53,039 bases of DNA. Source: Saccoglossus kowalevskii. Lineage: Eukaryota > Hemichordata > Enteropneusta > Harrimaniidae. Shown here piece after piece: positions 24,701-37,986 of the stretch (positions are counted from its first letter, which is position 1; each line of letters opens with the position of its first letter). The stretch covers positions 312,765 through 365,803 of the forward strand of contig NW_003121912.1 of assembly GCF_000003605.2 (NCBI RefSeq), read 5' to 3'. Made by a program: the position numbers and the translations under genes. Under the pieces are notes generated by a model. It worked only from the letters and a program-made list of their open reading frames with translations. It ran no database searches and was not told where the DNA came from.

Positions 24701-27700
24701 ATGAACACCCGATTGTTCAGATTATACGTAGTATTACATTTAGTTTTTTCGTTTTTTGTTTTTAACAAATTAAATATTTTTTTTTTTCATTTCTGTCGAC
24801 GTCACTAAATCGAACATGACGCTCGTATGTTACTTGGATTGGGTTCTCCAAGTGCCATCAAATGTTGAGATACTCATAAAACTCTCGGCCCGTACTTGGC
24901 GATGACCTACCCTGTCACGCGTGTTAATACTGACCACTGCGAGACGCTGAGTCTAGAAAATCCACCTTCAGAGTTCATTTTGCGAGTACATAATATTCCG
25001 CTTATCAATAACCTCAAAAGAACACCGACTTTTTAGTGTCGGACGGGTTGCTGTGTTGTGGGGTATCGCATCAACTAACACTGCGTTCTTAATAGTTTCC
25101 GGTGGTCTTTCATTTTTATTTTATTTCGCTTCGATGTCGCGAAAGAGTATGTTGTTTTCAATACCTGTCCTCACCATTGTTCGGTTTCTATACATTTTGT
25201 TGGTTTCATCAATTGATGATAATGTTCGAAGTATATCCTGCCATGAAATTGACGTTTTCTGGCTGACTTCCCATCCCGTATATGTCAGTTACGACTCCGC
25301 TGTTGTTGTGTGTTTTTTACAAGTTTCTCTTAAGAGGGTCAAAATTGTTAATGTTTGCGTCAAATCTCAGTAGCCCATGAATACTTTTGATTCGAAGTTA
25401 TTCGAACTCACTCATAACTTTGATTAGAAATTACTCGAATAAAACAAACGAATTTCGACGAATCGCGGAAATCACAATTTTATGACTGGGTTCGTTTTAT
25501 GGAGTTATAGAAGGTTATTTGATTGCTCATCGCCTATGTGTTTACCTGTGCTAAGGCGTAGTGTCGCCGCCATGAACTTCCTTTCACGTACAACTTTAAG
25601 TACATCCGGGGACTTTAGTGCATCCGGGACTGTCGCCATTAAAAAAAGTACGTTATTCATGTTACCGTGATATTCACTGTATTTATTAACAATTCAGGAA
25701 CAGTTCAAACACCAATGACGTTACATCATTAAGTCATATAGCTATTGAGTCTTTGGGGATACTCCGCTGTCAATTAAAATTGAAAATTAAAAAAAAAGTT
25801 GTACATGTAAGTAGAACAAAAAAATGAAAAATTCTCACAAAATGGAAATGAACTTGGCTTTATTTTAGACATGTTCAGCGGTCATTCATATTTGAGTCAC
25901 CAGACTCACAACTCCAAAATTCTACCAATATTGAAAGGGTTGTCATAGTAACACTCTGCGATGTGTAGATACTATTTAGACAACATCACTGCACATAATT
26001 CCTTTACAGTGATATTACATATCTGATATTTACAGGTGCCCGAAGTTTCGCCTAACTATCTCTATCTCTCCCATTATACTTTTCTTAATTCTGCTTTCAT
26101 ATTGCGCCAAGCCTTGTACAACGCAATATAGTATTGAAATGAATATTAAAATTAATAAATGTGAACATTTATTTGTAAATTAAGTTACGATCGCAGTGTA
26201 ATAAATTCTATATACAAGTTTTATGAAATGCATATTTTGTGCAGTCATATCCTATGTCATGAGTGTGGGCAAGTATTTCTTGTCATGAAACTAAGAAACG
26301 TCACATGACATACATGGACACAACTATTAATAACAGAAGAACACTTATATACATCGTCCAAGTTATGAATTGTGTAGTATATGTTAAACACTTTGAAATA
26401 TGCGAACTCGTTGCACCTAATATGTTAGGTCTCGGAGACGTATTCCGCTTAATAAGGTCACTCGGGATCGAGGGTGTATTTAGTTTCGTACCGACTCGGC
26501 CACTGTTACATGCAGAATATTTACGACTATGCAATCTCTAACAACACGTTATTTATTTCAGTGATTTACTTTGAAATAAATAGCCGTCCGTATAGCATCA
26601 CAATACTGTATATACGCGATTAACAGGACATTGACACTCATTTCTGCAGACCATGTCAGAGTGAGCAATAGTACGCGGCTCGTTTCATGTGGCTTGGCGT
26701 AATCGTGACTTCTAACAGGAACCAGTTTTAACCACTAACTCTGCGTGGTGTTTATATTCCGCAACCGATTTGTGATTATTTACGACTTTTTAATCGTCTT
26801 CTGACGCAAGCTCAGTTAATACAAGCAACAAGAGGTCATTGACTTGGCGGGCATTGACCTCTGTTGTTATGACTCAGGTACACAAACACCAGCGTGCTTG
26901 GTATCCAGGCGCGTCTGTCACTCTGCTCGATTTATATGACGTTTGCATTGAGAACGCGGCCTTTGCACTCATAGCTGTTATCAACCAAATTCACTTTATT
27001 TTGAGGGTTACATAACTGTGAATGTTATTACGCATGTATATTCTTGTTTTCATTCGCTGTTGTTTCTCGAAATAAATTCGAAATTGCACTTAAATCAATG
27101 AAAGAACGCACAGTCATATATCGTATTGTTGATTATTTTTTCAGTAAACTGGTATCATTTGAATTACAAATAAATAATAAAAATATTTACAAATTGGTAT
27201 GTATGTTTTGTCTATGCTAGTTGAGTTGTCAGTGTGGTTAAATCAACAGGTGGTTCCTATCGCACGTATACTCATCGTATATATACTAACTTCTGTTTGT
27301 TAATAGATTTTAAATAAGTTTAAACTGAAACGGGTTGAAAATATTTCTTCTTTGAATGCCATATTTTTTATCACATTTCTGTGTCGCAGTACTATATGTA
27401 CGATGTTTTGTCGCGTATTATGTTCGAATCTATTATTCAATAATTTTGGGATACTCATTCTGTCGTTTGTCGTACTGTGGGTCATTGTCAGTCGTAAGTT
27501 ATTTTAAAGTTGTTTGTTATCACGAGATTGCTACTCAAGTACATGCACGTTGCATTATGGGAACCAAGTTTCGATGCCCCCCATGTTTAAATATCCAAGT
27601 ATGTTTAGTGGGCCTAGCCTTAGAGAGTATAAGTTGTAATTGCTCTCACTTTTACGATTCATTGTACCCTTTTACGTTACTGTTTTATCACCTGAGTATC

Positions 27701-30700
27701 CAGCTTTTTTTGTATAATGAACCCCGAAACTCAAAGTCGTAAACTGAGATCAAAGAAGCCACTATAAATGTCCAGTCTCGAGACCCATGACTTTTTTGGG
27801 GGTGATCAACGGTGCGGTAAGTTCAAACGCTTTGCCCTGCAGCTATATGCGTGGTGTGTTTCTCGAGACGACCGGCGTGTCGCATACCACACCATGTAGA
27901 AATGGAAGAGAAAGTAGCTATGATAATTTCCAATTATTTCTTCAACCCAAGAACAAACTATTTCATTGCATTTGTTCAGCTATAAAAAAAAACTTATTTA
28001 TCAGTCAGTATGCCATAAAGATTACAGTGATAAAAACCGTGACGTCATCAGACTCCGATTCATATTTCCATACTAGTACGTAACCATATATAGTCATGAT
28101 TTATTAATTGCTGTAAGCTAAATTTAGACTAGTATGCAGTATCATGTTATTAACCAGAAATGAACACTGACAATCAAAGATACCAATGATAGTTCCAACT
28201 TCAATCATGATGGTCAACAAAATAAAGTGAAAAAAAAACATCGTCCAGGTGTTCCAATAAAAACAAATGTTTGATTTGCGAGATAACTACACGCTCCCAA
28301 AAAGACAATAAATTGTCTAAAATGCGCCAAAAGACCGAAAAACTGGATTTACGAGAGGGTAGGAGTACATTTCCGTTACCGAGCGACGAAGTAAGAAACG
28401 GGAATTCTGGCTTTTTAACTTGGCGTCTTGGTCGGTGTACACAGGTCCCTCGGGAGCCATATCGACAGCACGCTTGGCTTCTTGGCATAGCTGGTTTATT
28501 GGGCGAGGAAAACTTAAGTTAATGTCTTTACTAACTAGCGTTTTAATTCATTTGATCGTTTTTCACTTGGGGCAAAAAGTAATGAAAGTTGTACAGAAAA
28601 GTTTCGACACATGAGTGAAAGTTGGCAGACTGTAGTTTAGTCGCCGTTTTGCGGTTAATTGCGAACTTGAACGGGTCGGATATGATGCGAGGCACAGCTG
28701 GCTGATCAGCGCAGTTCCGCTCATTTTTACACAGTATTTGTTAGAAAAACTACGAATAGAAATGAGACTTTTGATTTTTACGTAAATGAGCTGATTGGCG
28801 TATGCATGGACGTCAAACAAATGCGTATTGTGCAAATTACATGTGATTGTCAGAGTTAACCATGAACCACGCGGGTGTCGAGGTAACTCATAAATCGTCC
28901 CTTCCCAATAACCAATATATGTTTTCGACCTAAACTGTTTGTTCTAGAAATGTAAAATATTATCCGCCAGTGTGGACGTATTTGGTATTATGGATGCGAC
29001 ACGCAGTCGTACCCCTCGACGAAACAGATTGTCCGCGACGCTCTGGGCAATCGCGAGAGACGGTTACCCATCATGCTACTTATGGAGTGTTTGGCCACGT
29101 GACGTAATCTGTTGACATAAACTAAAGTGAGCTAACAGTACGGTGTCGAGAAATAAAGTTCACACCTTGAAGACGGTCAATTAGATTATAAGCTGTGTGT
29201 GATAAAAGCGCTCGAATTCGCCTCAAATTACGTATTATCAACGCTTTAACAAGTAAAAAAATATAATAATTCTTATTAAAACATGAAAACGTAAGCATGT
29301 ACTCCATGGAATTATCTCAAACTATGAATTCCTTGTGTTAATAAAGTACTGTGACACACTGCAGAATTGTGTATTTGTTGGTTTCTCCAAACGTCGCGTC
29401 AGCATCGCAACGTCATCTGAACGATATAAAACGTACATATACATGTCTATTTGGCAGTTGAAGTTGGGAATACACTGTTTTACTTGTTCATGGTCACCAG
29501 GTGTCGATCTGTAGCGGCGAGGTGTGAATACCGTCCTAGGTGAATATGTATACGATATTCAAAAACATTGCAATCGGTTTAAATCTATCTCTGATTTTAT
29601 GGATGCGCTTCTCATGGAATAGCAGCGCATGAGGTGTTAAGAGTGTCAATTAACGAAGGCAATTAGGGCGAACGTATTGTGTGCTCCCTAATGAACGCCG
29701 TAACACTACGTAATTGATTGGGGATCTGCACAGTCCGTTGTACGGTGTCGCTTGAATTACTTGCCTGATTGTTATGTCAACTATGTAAGAATGGTACAAA
29801 GTCATAAACTCCGTTCGTATAGACATTGGATTGGCGATTCTACTAGAATCTCTATTCTCATAAACTGCATCGATGTTCTCTCTTCGTACCACAATTGCCC
29901 ATAAAAGGCCACACGTATTGTCTAGCTGTTCCCCATTCGTACATGTTCAACGGGACGAGAATTAATTGACCATGATTGTTGTTTTTAAACTTTTTTCGAC
30001 ATCCACAATCACTTTTTTGACACTTTTTTTAAATTCTGGAAAAATTCTTGGAGCAAATACGTAATGGGTAAACGTCGCGATGAGATTCACTTTTTCAAAG
30101 TTCTAGAGATGTGTGTATAGTTTGTATTTTTTTCTAAATATAAGTTGAATATCATCATCTACATCACATGTGATACAAGTTATTTTGTATTTCAACCAAT
30201 TTTCCGCGAATTTTCATGAATAGTTTTTCGTTTTGTGACGGATAACCGCGTCGATGTATGAGGCTATTACCACAAACAGTAAAGTGCTGGTTTGCGGAAA
30301 GTTTCAAATACCCGAGAAAAAGTGTGTGTAATACAGATTTGTGTCAGTCGGCACTCTCAAACACCTCGGTCCCAGCCTATTAAGCAGTTATACTAGTACT
30401 TGACCGTTTCATAGACGTCAATAAACTCAGAATAAAAGACACAATAAGCTAGCATAGCTCGACGTGGTTAATAACCGCCATGTGTGACGCTGACAACGAT
30501 GGGCGGTAGAATTTATAGACTCCACCGAGCGATAATTGAAGACGAAAACCCACTTGCATTCTTCTGTATAATTTGACACCTATACGTGGAAGTGTGCTTT
30601 GCACTGAAAGTTTACATACAGTTTTCATTAGCGTGGCAAGTGAGTATTCTACATGTAGCTCAGGTATCCTTGTAGGTGCTTGTTCCTATGCTATTTGATA

Positions 30701-31860
30701 GCCTGTGAACGTTCTGTTTATCATATGGCACCTGCCCATTGCCACGAGGTTGGTACCCGGATCACACCTGGTGTATTGGTGCAAAGAGCTTAATCTGCCA
30801 CTAAGGTTTAAATCGCGAAATACAAACACGATATTTACTGAATCATTTAGTACGTTACCATATGACACCATATAAAATGTTGTATAAACTTACAGTTTTT
30901 ACTTACTTTTATGTCATTTTATGTCGAAATTGTGTTCGAGTTTATATTAAGGTATAATTTATGCCTGTAATTTATTAATCCATATTTTCAAAACATCATC
31001 TAATAATTATCTTGCTTCCAACTTTTGTTTCGTTTTGTAAACACCAGAAGATATTTGGATAATAAGAACTTGCATTTACGACATGGCGAACAACTGTGCT
31101 ACTTGTATCTTGCGTTGTTACTATTTGTATGGATCATATCTGTATTGTCCCAACCCCCTAGAAACAACTTTGAATTCACCACTTCGCGGTGGGTTCCATG
31201 GTCACGTGATATTATGTCCGACTAAGTCATCACTTTGCCATATTGTACAAACCTAGTTCGCAATATAGTCACTAAAAAGTCTTTCAAATACTAGCGTCTA
31301 CCCCGAAATCCTAAAACATTAGTAGTCACAGAGTGCAAATTTTGGTATGCGGGGTCAGCTTCGAACGAGAATACTAGTTAAATGACGTCACGAAATAGAA
31401 TATATCACATGCACCAGAAACCGACAAATAACCTACTACGTGTCGGGTGTCATGTTCAATTGGATAGTAATACAAATACACATCCGGGAAAGTTCGTTTT
31501 TTTCAATATATGTCACGTGGAAGTTATCACTGAAATACTGTATAAGGTCGAGCAGAGCTATATCATCATGACGTCATTGGGCGTATCTTGATTAATTTAA
31601 TCATCAGAATGGCAATTTTCTGGGTCATTTGTCAGTCGTGACTGTGAAAATATGCAGAATCGAAACTATTAGATCTTTTGTTATGGTAAACACGACTCAA
31701 TAGTCGGATATTTTCGATTGTTATACGATTTGTGTTTTGCCTGGCCTCTTGTATTAAACGTCCGTACATGAACATGCAAACAAAAATAGCAGAGGTTTAG
31801 TTTCACGCGAATGAAGATGAATATATCATGTATGCTCAGTTATCATACGGCAAATAGTGG
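21790..31860. other. Large intergenic region without supported genes
   Basis: About 10 kb on the 3' side of brachyury. Open frames up to 128 codons occur (27356-27742, for example) but are low-complexity, hydrophobic or unrelated to any family I know, and lack splice or promoter context. No tRNA or rRNA found. CpG frequency is normal (12 CpG in 28981-29100). T-box-like half-sites occur at 22539-22547, 29520-29528 and 30762-30769. Most likely non-coding DNA that may house brachyury enhancers. Confidence 0.5.
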
Positions 31861-32054
31861 AACGTTTTTATTTGCCCTTAGAAGGAGTACTAGTACTCCG
31901 CGGCGTGAATCTACGTCAGTTATGTAACAGAGCAAATATAATTCATTACCTCATCATTGCGGCCATTGGTTAATACAGTCAAAAAACTTGAAGATGAGAT
32001 TAGGAGCGATTAAAACACAGACAGAGTAAAAGGTGTCATGTAGAAAAAATTCTA

Positions 32055-32417
32055 TTTAATTCTTTCAGAAAAAATACGGCAGATAAACATTTACAATATA
32101 TAAATATGAAGGAATATTTGGCAAGGTTATTATTTGAAACAAAAAAACGTAAACATTAAGGAACTGAGGAGACATCAACTCTGAAACCTGCATTTTATGA
32201 AATCGAATTCCGTTGAAATTAAAATCACTGTGTTGGAGTTGACCTTCTACATACCAAATGTAGCTGCGTAATTACATTATTTGAAATAAATCAAGAAAAC
32301 TGAATTTGAATTAAAATAATAAAACAAAACAAATAAAAATTGCACTTACGTTCTGTGTGAAATACGAAAACAAACTATTCTTTAAATATCCCGAAAAAAT
32401 GGATAGAAACTTTTAAT
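32055..32417 (-). terminator. Candidate brachyury 3' UTR / poly(A) region
   Basis: On the minus strand ATTAAA hexamers occur at 32417-32412 and 32060-32055. The first canonical AATAAA is further on, at 31872-31867. The true 3' end cannot be chosen from sequence. The small minus-strand frame at 32595-32413 falls here and is regarded as UTR noise. Confidence 0.3.
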
Positions 32418-32653
32418 AGAAGGTTTTAAGTACAAGAGAAAATGACTCAATTTTACCCTGAAACTTGTTACCGATTGTCGGTGCGATTGAAGAGGTAGGT
32501 ATGGTCTTAGTCGTGGATGTCAATTTCGGACTTGAATGATTTGCCATCCATCCACATGAGGCGGTCACGGTCAACGTCATATAAAAAATAAACATTTTTG
32601 TTCAAAAAACTTATCAAAACTTTAAGAAATTGTCTTTTCAGTGCAAATAAGTC

Positions 32654-35600
32654 TTATACCAGAGGTGGCGTGAGGGGGTTCCATCCCTGTTTAGGCGCCG
32701 ACAAAGTTTGGTGGGTTGTGTACGTGTCCGGAACGTCGGTGTGCGACGACTCGTAGATAGGCGAATGACCGGAATGTAAGCTGTTCGTTCCACTCATGGT
32801 GGCGGGGATCGAGCCGTATGGCGATCGAATAATTCCCGTTGGTATGGCTGTGTTAGCACTAGTCACCGGTGTTCCCATCTGCCACATTGATGGATATTGG
32901 CTGCTGGGGTGCGATGTGTGCGACGAGACGGGTAGAGCCGGCCAGTTTTCATGAGCTGACAGCATTGACTCGGCTGCGTAACTATTGGCTATAGAAACAA
33001 TAAAATAAAACATGATTAGTTAACATGGCGGAAAAATGTACAAATGTAAGTAAAAATCATTAAAATTAATCCAAAAAGTTCAACATATTGACGGAGTTTT
33101 GGAAGTTTCTTGTAGTCACATTGTCATTGTCAATTCTAAATATTAATGACCACGGTTGCTGGAACGACCGGGTTAGATGTCATAAAAGTCGGACACCGTG
33201 AAGAACCACCTTGGTTCTTGGCGCCTATCAATGTTACCACCTTTTATTCGATTGCCAAATTACAGGTTTGAACACCGCGTTTAGTTGATTAGCGATAAGG
33301 GGGTTCTAATAAAACGAAATGACGGAAAATGAGAGTGAACTTGAACAAAAAGTAGACATACATGACTGGGCAAAAAAAAGAACTTAAAAAAAAATACAAG
33401 TTGGTAAAAGTTTGTCAAAATTTCGAACGGTTGGTTCAAATATGCGGCAATGTCACTAGAATTGGTTTCATTTTTGGTGAGAAAGTGGAAACGGACGAGA
33501 ATAAAAACAAGAACGTGGATGACCCAAGGTGAGTCAGTATTTTTAATGTTTTTTTGACGAACGGCAATAAAACATAACAACAAATCGTAACGTGAAATTG
33601 AATTACAGGAGTACGTTGAGTGTCTGGTTAAAAAATAAACCTGATTGTCAAGGAAGAGTACCAGTTAAAACATTGCCAAAGCTATAAACTATTCATGGTC
33701 GTGTTTGGATGGGCCAAGATGGCCAATGAGATATAAAACCCAACAGCGCCATCAGCTGTTCGTCAAAACTTGGACAGTAACTAAGGAAACAAACAGGAAA
33801 CGGGTGTGTGGAAATAGTAGTAGTTGCATTTGTAGTATGCAACTTGTATTTTTTAATCATAACGAAGTCGAATTATAATAATCTGAAAACTGAAATAGTA
33901 CCACTCGTTCGGGCGAAGTCGTAAAACCGAACCCGTGTGCATGTGATATGTCGTAAAACAGTATTCCGTTTATTTAGATGCCTAATTACACAGGGTCGTA
34001 AAAAGATTGACAATGGAGTTTGAAAACGAAAATAAGCCATGTACTTGAGTCCCCAAAACGTTTACATACTGGGTATATGTAGTTGATAGAGGGGGAAAGG
34101 TAATCTTGTGACGCCGGCTATTTTTTGTGACAAAGAAGTAGCGTGGGACGAGGTGATAATAAAGTCAATTGTGGGGGAGATGGTACAAATATCAATTTGA
34201 GAGTCACGTCTGTTTGTCAAGTTATGAATCATACAAGGGCGTCAATTCGATTGAAAAAGTGTGTCTGTATACATCGATGGTCCGTTACTACTTTGGGTGG
34301 TACGGGTCAATATGAGTTGGTATATCCACGGCGTAATCGGTATGTTGTATCATAGAGGGTCCATAATTGCATGTCAGAATAATATATGGTAGTTCAATTT
34401 ACAGTTATCAAAAAAGGGTATAAACGGATAATTAGTTTCACAACAGCTAATAATATAGTTATTATATGAGCGTACTTACCAGTTTGTGAGTGTTTTTGGT
34501 ACGGTGATGGGTACGGAGCGCTTCTGTGAGATCTGAGACTGTTGTAGCGTTCACAGCCAGGTGCGCTTCCATGTAAACCTATACTGCTGAACTGTCTGGG
34601 GTCTGGAGCGGGACATAACGCACTCGTACCAGGGAGAAACCATCCACCAACTGTAACAAAAAAAATAATTTGATTTGATTACATATAGATAATAATAACG
34701 ACATGACATGAAATTAAATACTGAATTACATATACATACAACGGAAAACGAACTAGTATTACGTAGGAATATCGCATATATGCGATGTCCTCGCTAACGG
34801 AGACAAAATCGATATATTATTGGTTTGGTAATCGGTCTAGCTATTTCACAGTATGTATTACAGCACAATACGAAGGTGATAACACTAAACTGTAAACAGT
34901 CTGGCGGTCGACGATCCTGTGACACTCTATTCATATTATTGGTACACCCATTTCTCATACTTACGCTGTGAGCACTGTTGCTGCATGTCATGCACATGGG
35001 CCTCGGCAAATAGGTCTCTGCTATCACACCTGGAAATAGAAACACGTTTAGTTTTAGTTCGCGGCTGGGAGATCTCAAATTGTAACAGTTTATGTGAGCA
35101 TGTGCGGCAGTAATGCGGGTGTGGGAAAGGTTGTATCGGGTGTTTGTGGGACCATAGGAGGGAAGTAAGGATGACGACAATACAGGGGTGGGACGATTAG
35201 CTACACAGCCCTGTCAATGCGTGTTTGGATAAGTAATTTACCAATCAATTTACTGGACAAGAAGTACACAAAACCACCCTCTTTTGGGTGAAAGTGTTGC
35301 AAAGACGTCAGACAAACACAGCTGTGAACATGACTTTTGTAAAAAATACAATGGGCTCGACGGACTAGTAAAAAGAAAGTTCAAAACAATGCCTGAACTA
35401 AGACAACACATTACAAAACGTAAATTAACACGTTGATCAAGAGACAGAGGGGTCAGTTATCGGTGAGTCCACGGCGGGTTGGAGCTTGAACAATTTAAAA
35501 GACGTGTTTTGTAGCTATGCGGGGCTTAGCGAAAGACGGGATGTGAAGTCCGTGATGTCTTACCTTTCTTTGGCGTCTAGGAAGGCTTTAGCAAACGGAT

Positions 35601-37048
35601 TGTGTTTTATCTTGAGTGCAGTAATCTGGAAGAGAAAAATAGCAAAATTTGACTACTTGTACATGTACGTAGAACCATTTTAGCGCATAATGCCATGGGC
35701 ATAACGCCGTGGCAAGGTGTCACAGAAGCCGTCGGCGAAATCAAAGACATACGTGAATCGGATTACAAGAAATCATCTCTAATATTGATAAGAAGGTGAC
35801 GATGGCAAATAACAAATTAGCTGATATCATGTAAAAATATATCGTAGTCCTGGCAACGCGATAAAATCTTAGGAAATACGATAATACAAATGTTTTGTTT
35901 TAGTGAAAGTAAAACCCTTACCTCTTCGTTCTGATAGGCGGTAACGGCAATGAAACGGGTGTCTTTGAAAGTATGGGTGCTGACCATGCGCTGTTTTTCG
36001 TTACCTCCAACTTTGATGATATGAACTCTAGGTTCGTATTTATGAAGAGAATGCAGCATGATCTAAGTCAAATGGAAAAAAAACACGAATTAATTAAATT
36101 AAAATTCAATGATAAGTAAATACACAGCGTAATTATCAGATAGCACACACTCGAAGAACTAAATAAAACTTTTGTGCAACTTACATGCCCGCCGCCGTTG
36201 AGTTTATTTGTTAGTTTCACTTTACTGAAATTAACAGACTGCTTCATCCAGTGGGCTCCGAAGTTAGGCGAATCAGGGTGTATATAGACAGAACTCGGTG
36301 CAGCGGCTTCGGGTTTACCGCCGGGCACCCATTCACCGTTCACATACTTCCAGCGGTGATTGTCGGCGGCCACGAAGTCTAGAAGTACCGAATACATGGC
36401 GTTTGGATCCAGCCCTGAGATTGAGATACGGAGGACTGGAAACATTCGTCTATGAAAAACAAAAAAATTCAAATTGTATTGTCCAGGCACTCACGTTGCT
36501 ATACTAGTATACAGATTTCAAAATATAACTAAGTTAGAACACTATATCGGCGAAACTGTTTATTCACGAAACTGTCCATTTAAGTGTTATTTTTCTGTTT
36601 TTGGTTAGACTGATGAACGAGACATACGAGATGCGTTTTTGTCTAAAGTTTTTATTTTTTATGAATACCGGCTTTCGATTGGCAGGTAAATCTGTAAACA
36701 TTTGCAAACACAACGGCACACATCGGTAACTCAGTATTAATACAGTGAATTATTGCTCTTATAGCATGATTGCTAAACGCCAGTTCATAATTCACCAACC
36801 ACCTAACAATTACATTTAAATCTTAATTTTAAAAACGACTTTTTGATTATTTACCTTCCGTTCTTGGTGACAATCATTTCATTTGTCAAATTCCCAAAGC
36901 GTTTCCATAATTCCACGTCTTCTAGCGATATTTTAACGTGTCGTTCCGTTGGGTCTCCCTTTTTGGTACAGTCGTTCATCTCGCTCTGCACGGCGCTCAA
37001 GAGGTGGTTCACGTTGTACGACGGTGGCTTCATGTCAACTGTTGTCAT
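32654..37048 (-). CDS. TBXT: Brachyury T-box transcription factor, complete, 7 exons
   Basis: Brachyury is a nuclear DNA-binding activator of mesoderm, notochord, hindgut or blastopore programmes. Coding exons on the minus strand: 37048-36855, 36449-36185, 36062-35922, 35625-35564, 35029-34965, 34650-34480, 32988-32654. All are GT-AG and in phase, giving 410 aa (human 435). Residues 11-24 ([14 protein letters not shown]) match the N-terminal motif associated with Smad1 binding. The T-domain runs about 40-220, with [50 protein letters not shown] and [19 protein letters not shown]-terminal Brachyury signatures are [31 protein letters not shown] and a final GWNPLTPP, which separate it from other T-box classes. 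Unusual substitutions include GGGH for the usual GGGQ and [17 protein letters not shown]. The start is the first ATG of the open frame. Confidence 0.97.
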
Positions 37049-37156
37049 ATCGTGTCTGTAGACGTAGAATTATCAGTATATATGTGTAAAAACTCAAAGG
37101 TCAAGTATACTTCACGGAGGTTATACGAATGACTACTTCTGACTGAGTGTTTGGAC

Positions 37157-37166
37157 CCTATATAAG
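37157..37166 (-). promoter_or_regulatory. TATA-like box of brachyury
   Basis: The minus strand reads CTTATATAGG about 110 bases before the start codon, so transcription would begin near 37130 with a 5' UTR of about 85 bases. The plus strand of the same site reads CCTATATAAG, an equally good TATA, so direction rests on gene position. Confidence 0.4.
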
Positions 37167-37299
37167 TGTAGCCCACTTAGACGTGCGTGTTTACGTTGAT
37201 AGGATCACAGACCGCCGATCATGAATATTCAAATTAGTCTTCTGATTTCTGCCGCCTTTAGGAGAGTGTTAAATATTCATGACGCATTCACGAGATTTC

Positions 37300-37376
37300 A
37301 TTGGCTAACGTTAAAATTTACGCCAACTTTGATTGTCCCCCAAATCCCCCATCTAATCCAGGCAGTTTTCACACCT
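37300..37376 (-). promoter_or_regulatory. Proximal brachyury regulatory cluster (CCAAT, TCF/LEF, T-box half-site)
   Basis: ATTGG at 37300-37304 is a CCAAT box on the minus strand. CTTTGAT at 37327-37333 fits the TCF/LEF consensus CTTTGWW. TTTCACACCT at 37367-37376 is an exact ten-base T-box half-site, as in the classic palindrome bound by Brachyury. All lie 250-330 bases upstream of the start codon, suggesting Wnt input and autoregulation. Motif-level inference only. Confidence 0.4.
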
Positions 37377-37650
37377 TGTTCCGTCTGTGGGGGATGCCGC
37401 CACACGTCGGCCAGATTTACACTTGGTCATCTCCCGTCAGTCGTCTGGCTGTCAACTCTTTCGAAACTTGTCAAAATGACCTGGCGAGTCAGCCAGACAA
37501 CTGTCGCAAGTAGATCAACGGTTGCTGTACAATAATCGAAAATCAATACCACAGAAGCATAATCGATAATCATTTTGTTTAAAACTGAACGTAGAATTGG
37601 CCTTGGAATTGCGTAGTCATACCCTCTTCCTTGTTCCAATTCGTCGGTCA

Positions 37651-37694
37651 TTCCCGCCGGAAGTTGCTAACAAGTATATTTCAACAACTTCCGG
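37651..37694. promoter_or_regulatory. E2F-like site and inverted pair of Ets sites upstream of brachyury
   Basis: TTCCCGCC (37651-37658) overlaps CCGGAAGTTG (37657-37666), which is repeated in inverse as CAACTTCCGG (37685-37694). Each arm contains the Ets core CCGGAAGT in perfect form or one base off. Brachyury responds to FGF/MAPK-Ets signalling in several deuterostomes, so the pair, 610-650 bases from the start codon, is a plausible input. Confidence 0.35.
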
Positions 37695-37986
37695 GAGACA
37701 GGAACTTCGCTGTACGCTCGGTTATTCAATATTTACAGAATCACTCATTATAAACAAGGCCGATCACTTCATTCATATATCAATTAAATTTGCGGTCTGG
37801 CGTGTCGAGAGTCCGTACTTCTTGTTGGGTGGTACAATCCCCTTCGAAGCAGACAAGTCGCGCGCCTGGGAATCTCGCCATATTCTCCCCTCCTTCCCGC
37901 ATCGCGCTTTGAAAAATACCGAAATTACCCCCCGATTTTCAAATGTGGGCGTGTTTCCATTCTTTTGTCTGTTTTACGACGATTTG

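Noticed and set aside
25053-25373. 106-codon hydrophobic open frame
   Set aside because: Looks like translated T-rich sequence; no family resemblance and no gene context.
27356-27742. 128-codon plus-strand open frame
   Set aside because: Composition is random-looking and rich in Cys/Tyr/Phe from AT-rich DNA; no motif, splice or promoter support.
34794-35180. 128-codon minus-strand frame within brachyury
   Set aside because: It overlaps brachyury exon 34965-35029 in the wrong frame and otherwise consists of intron sequence.
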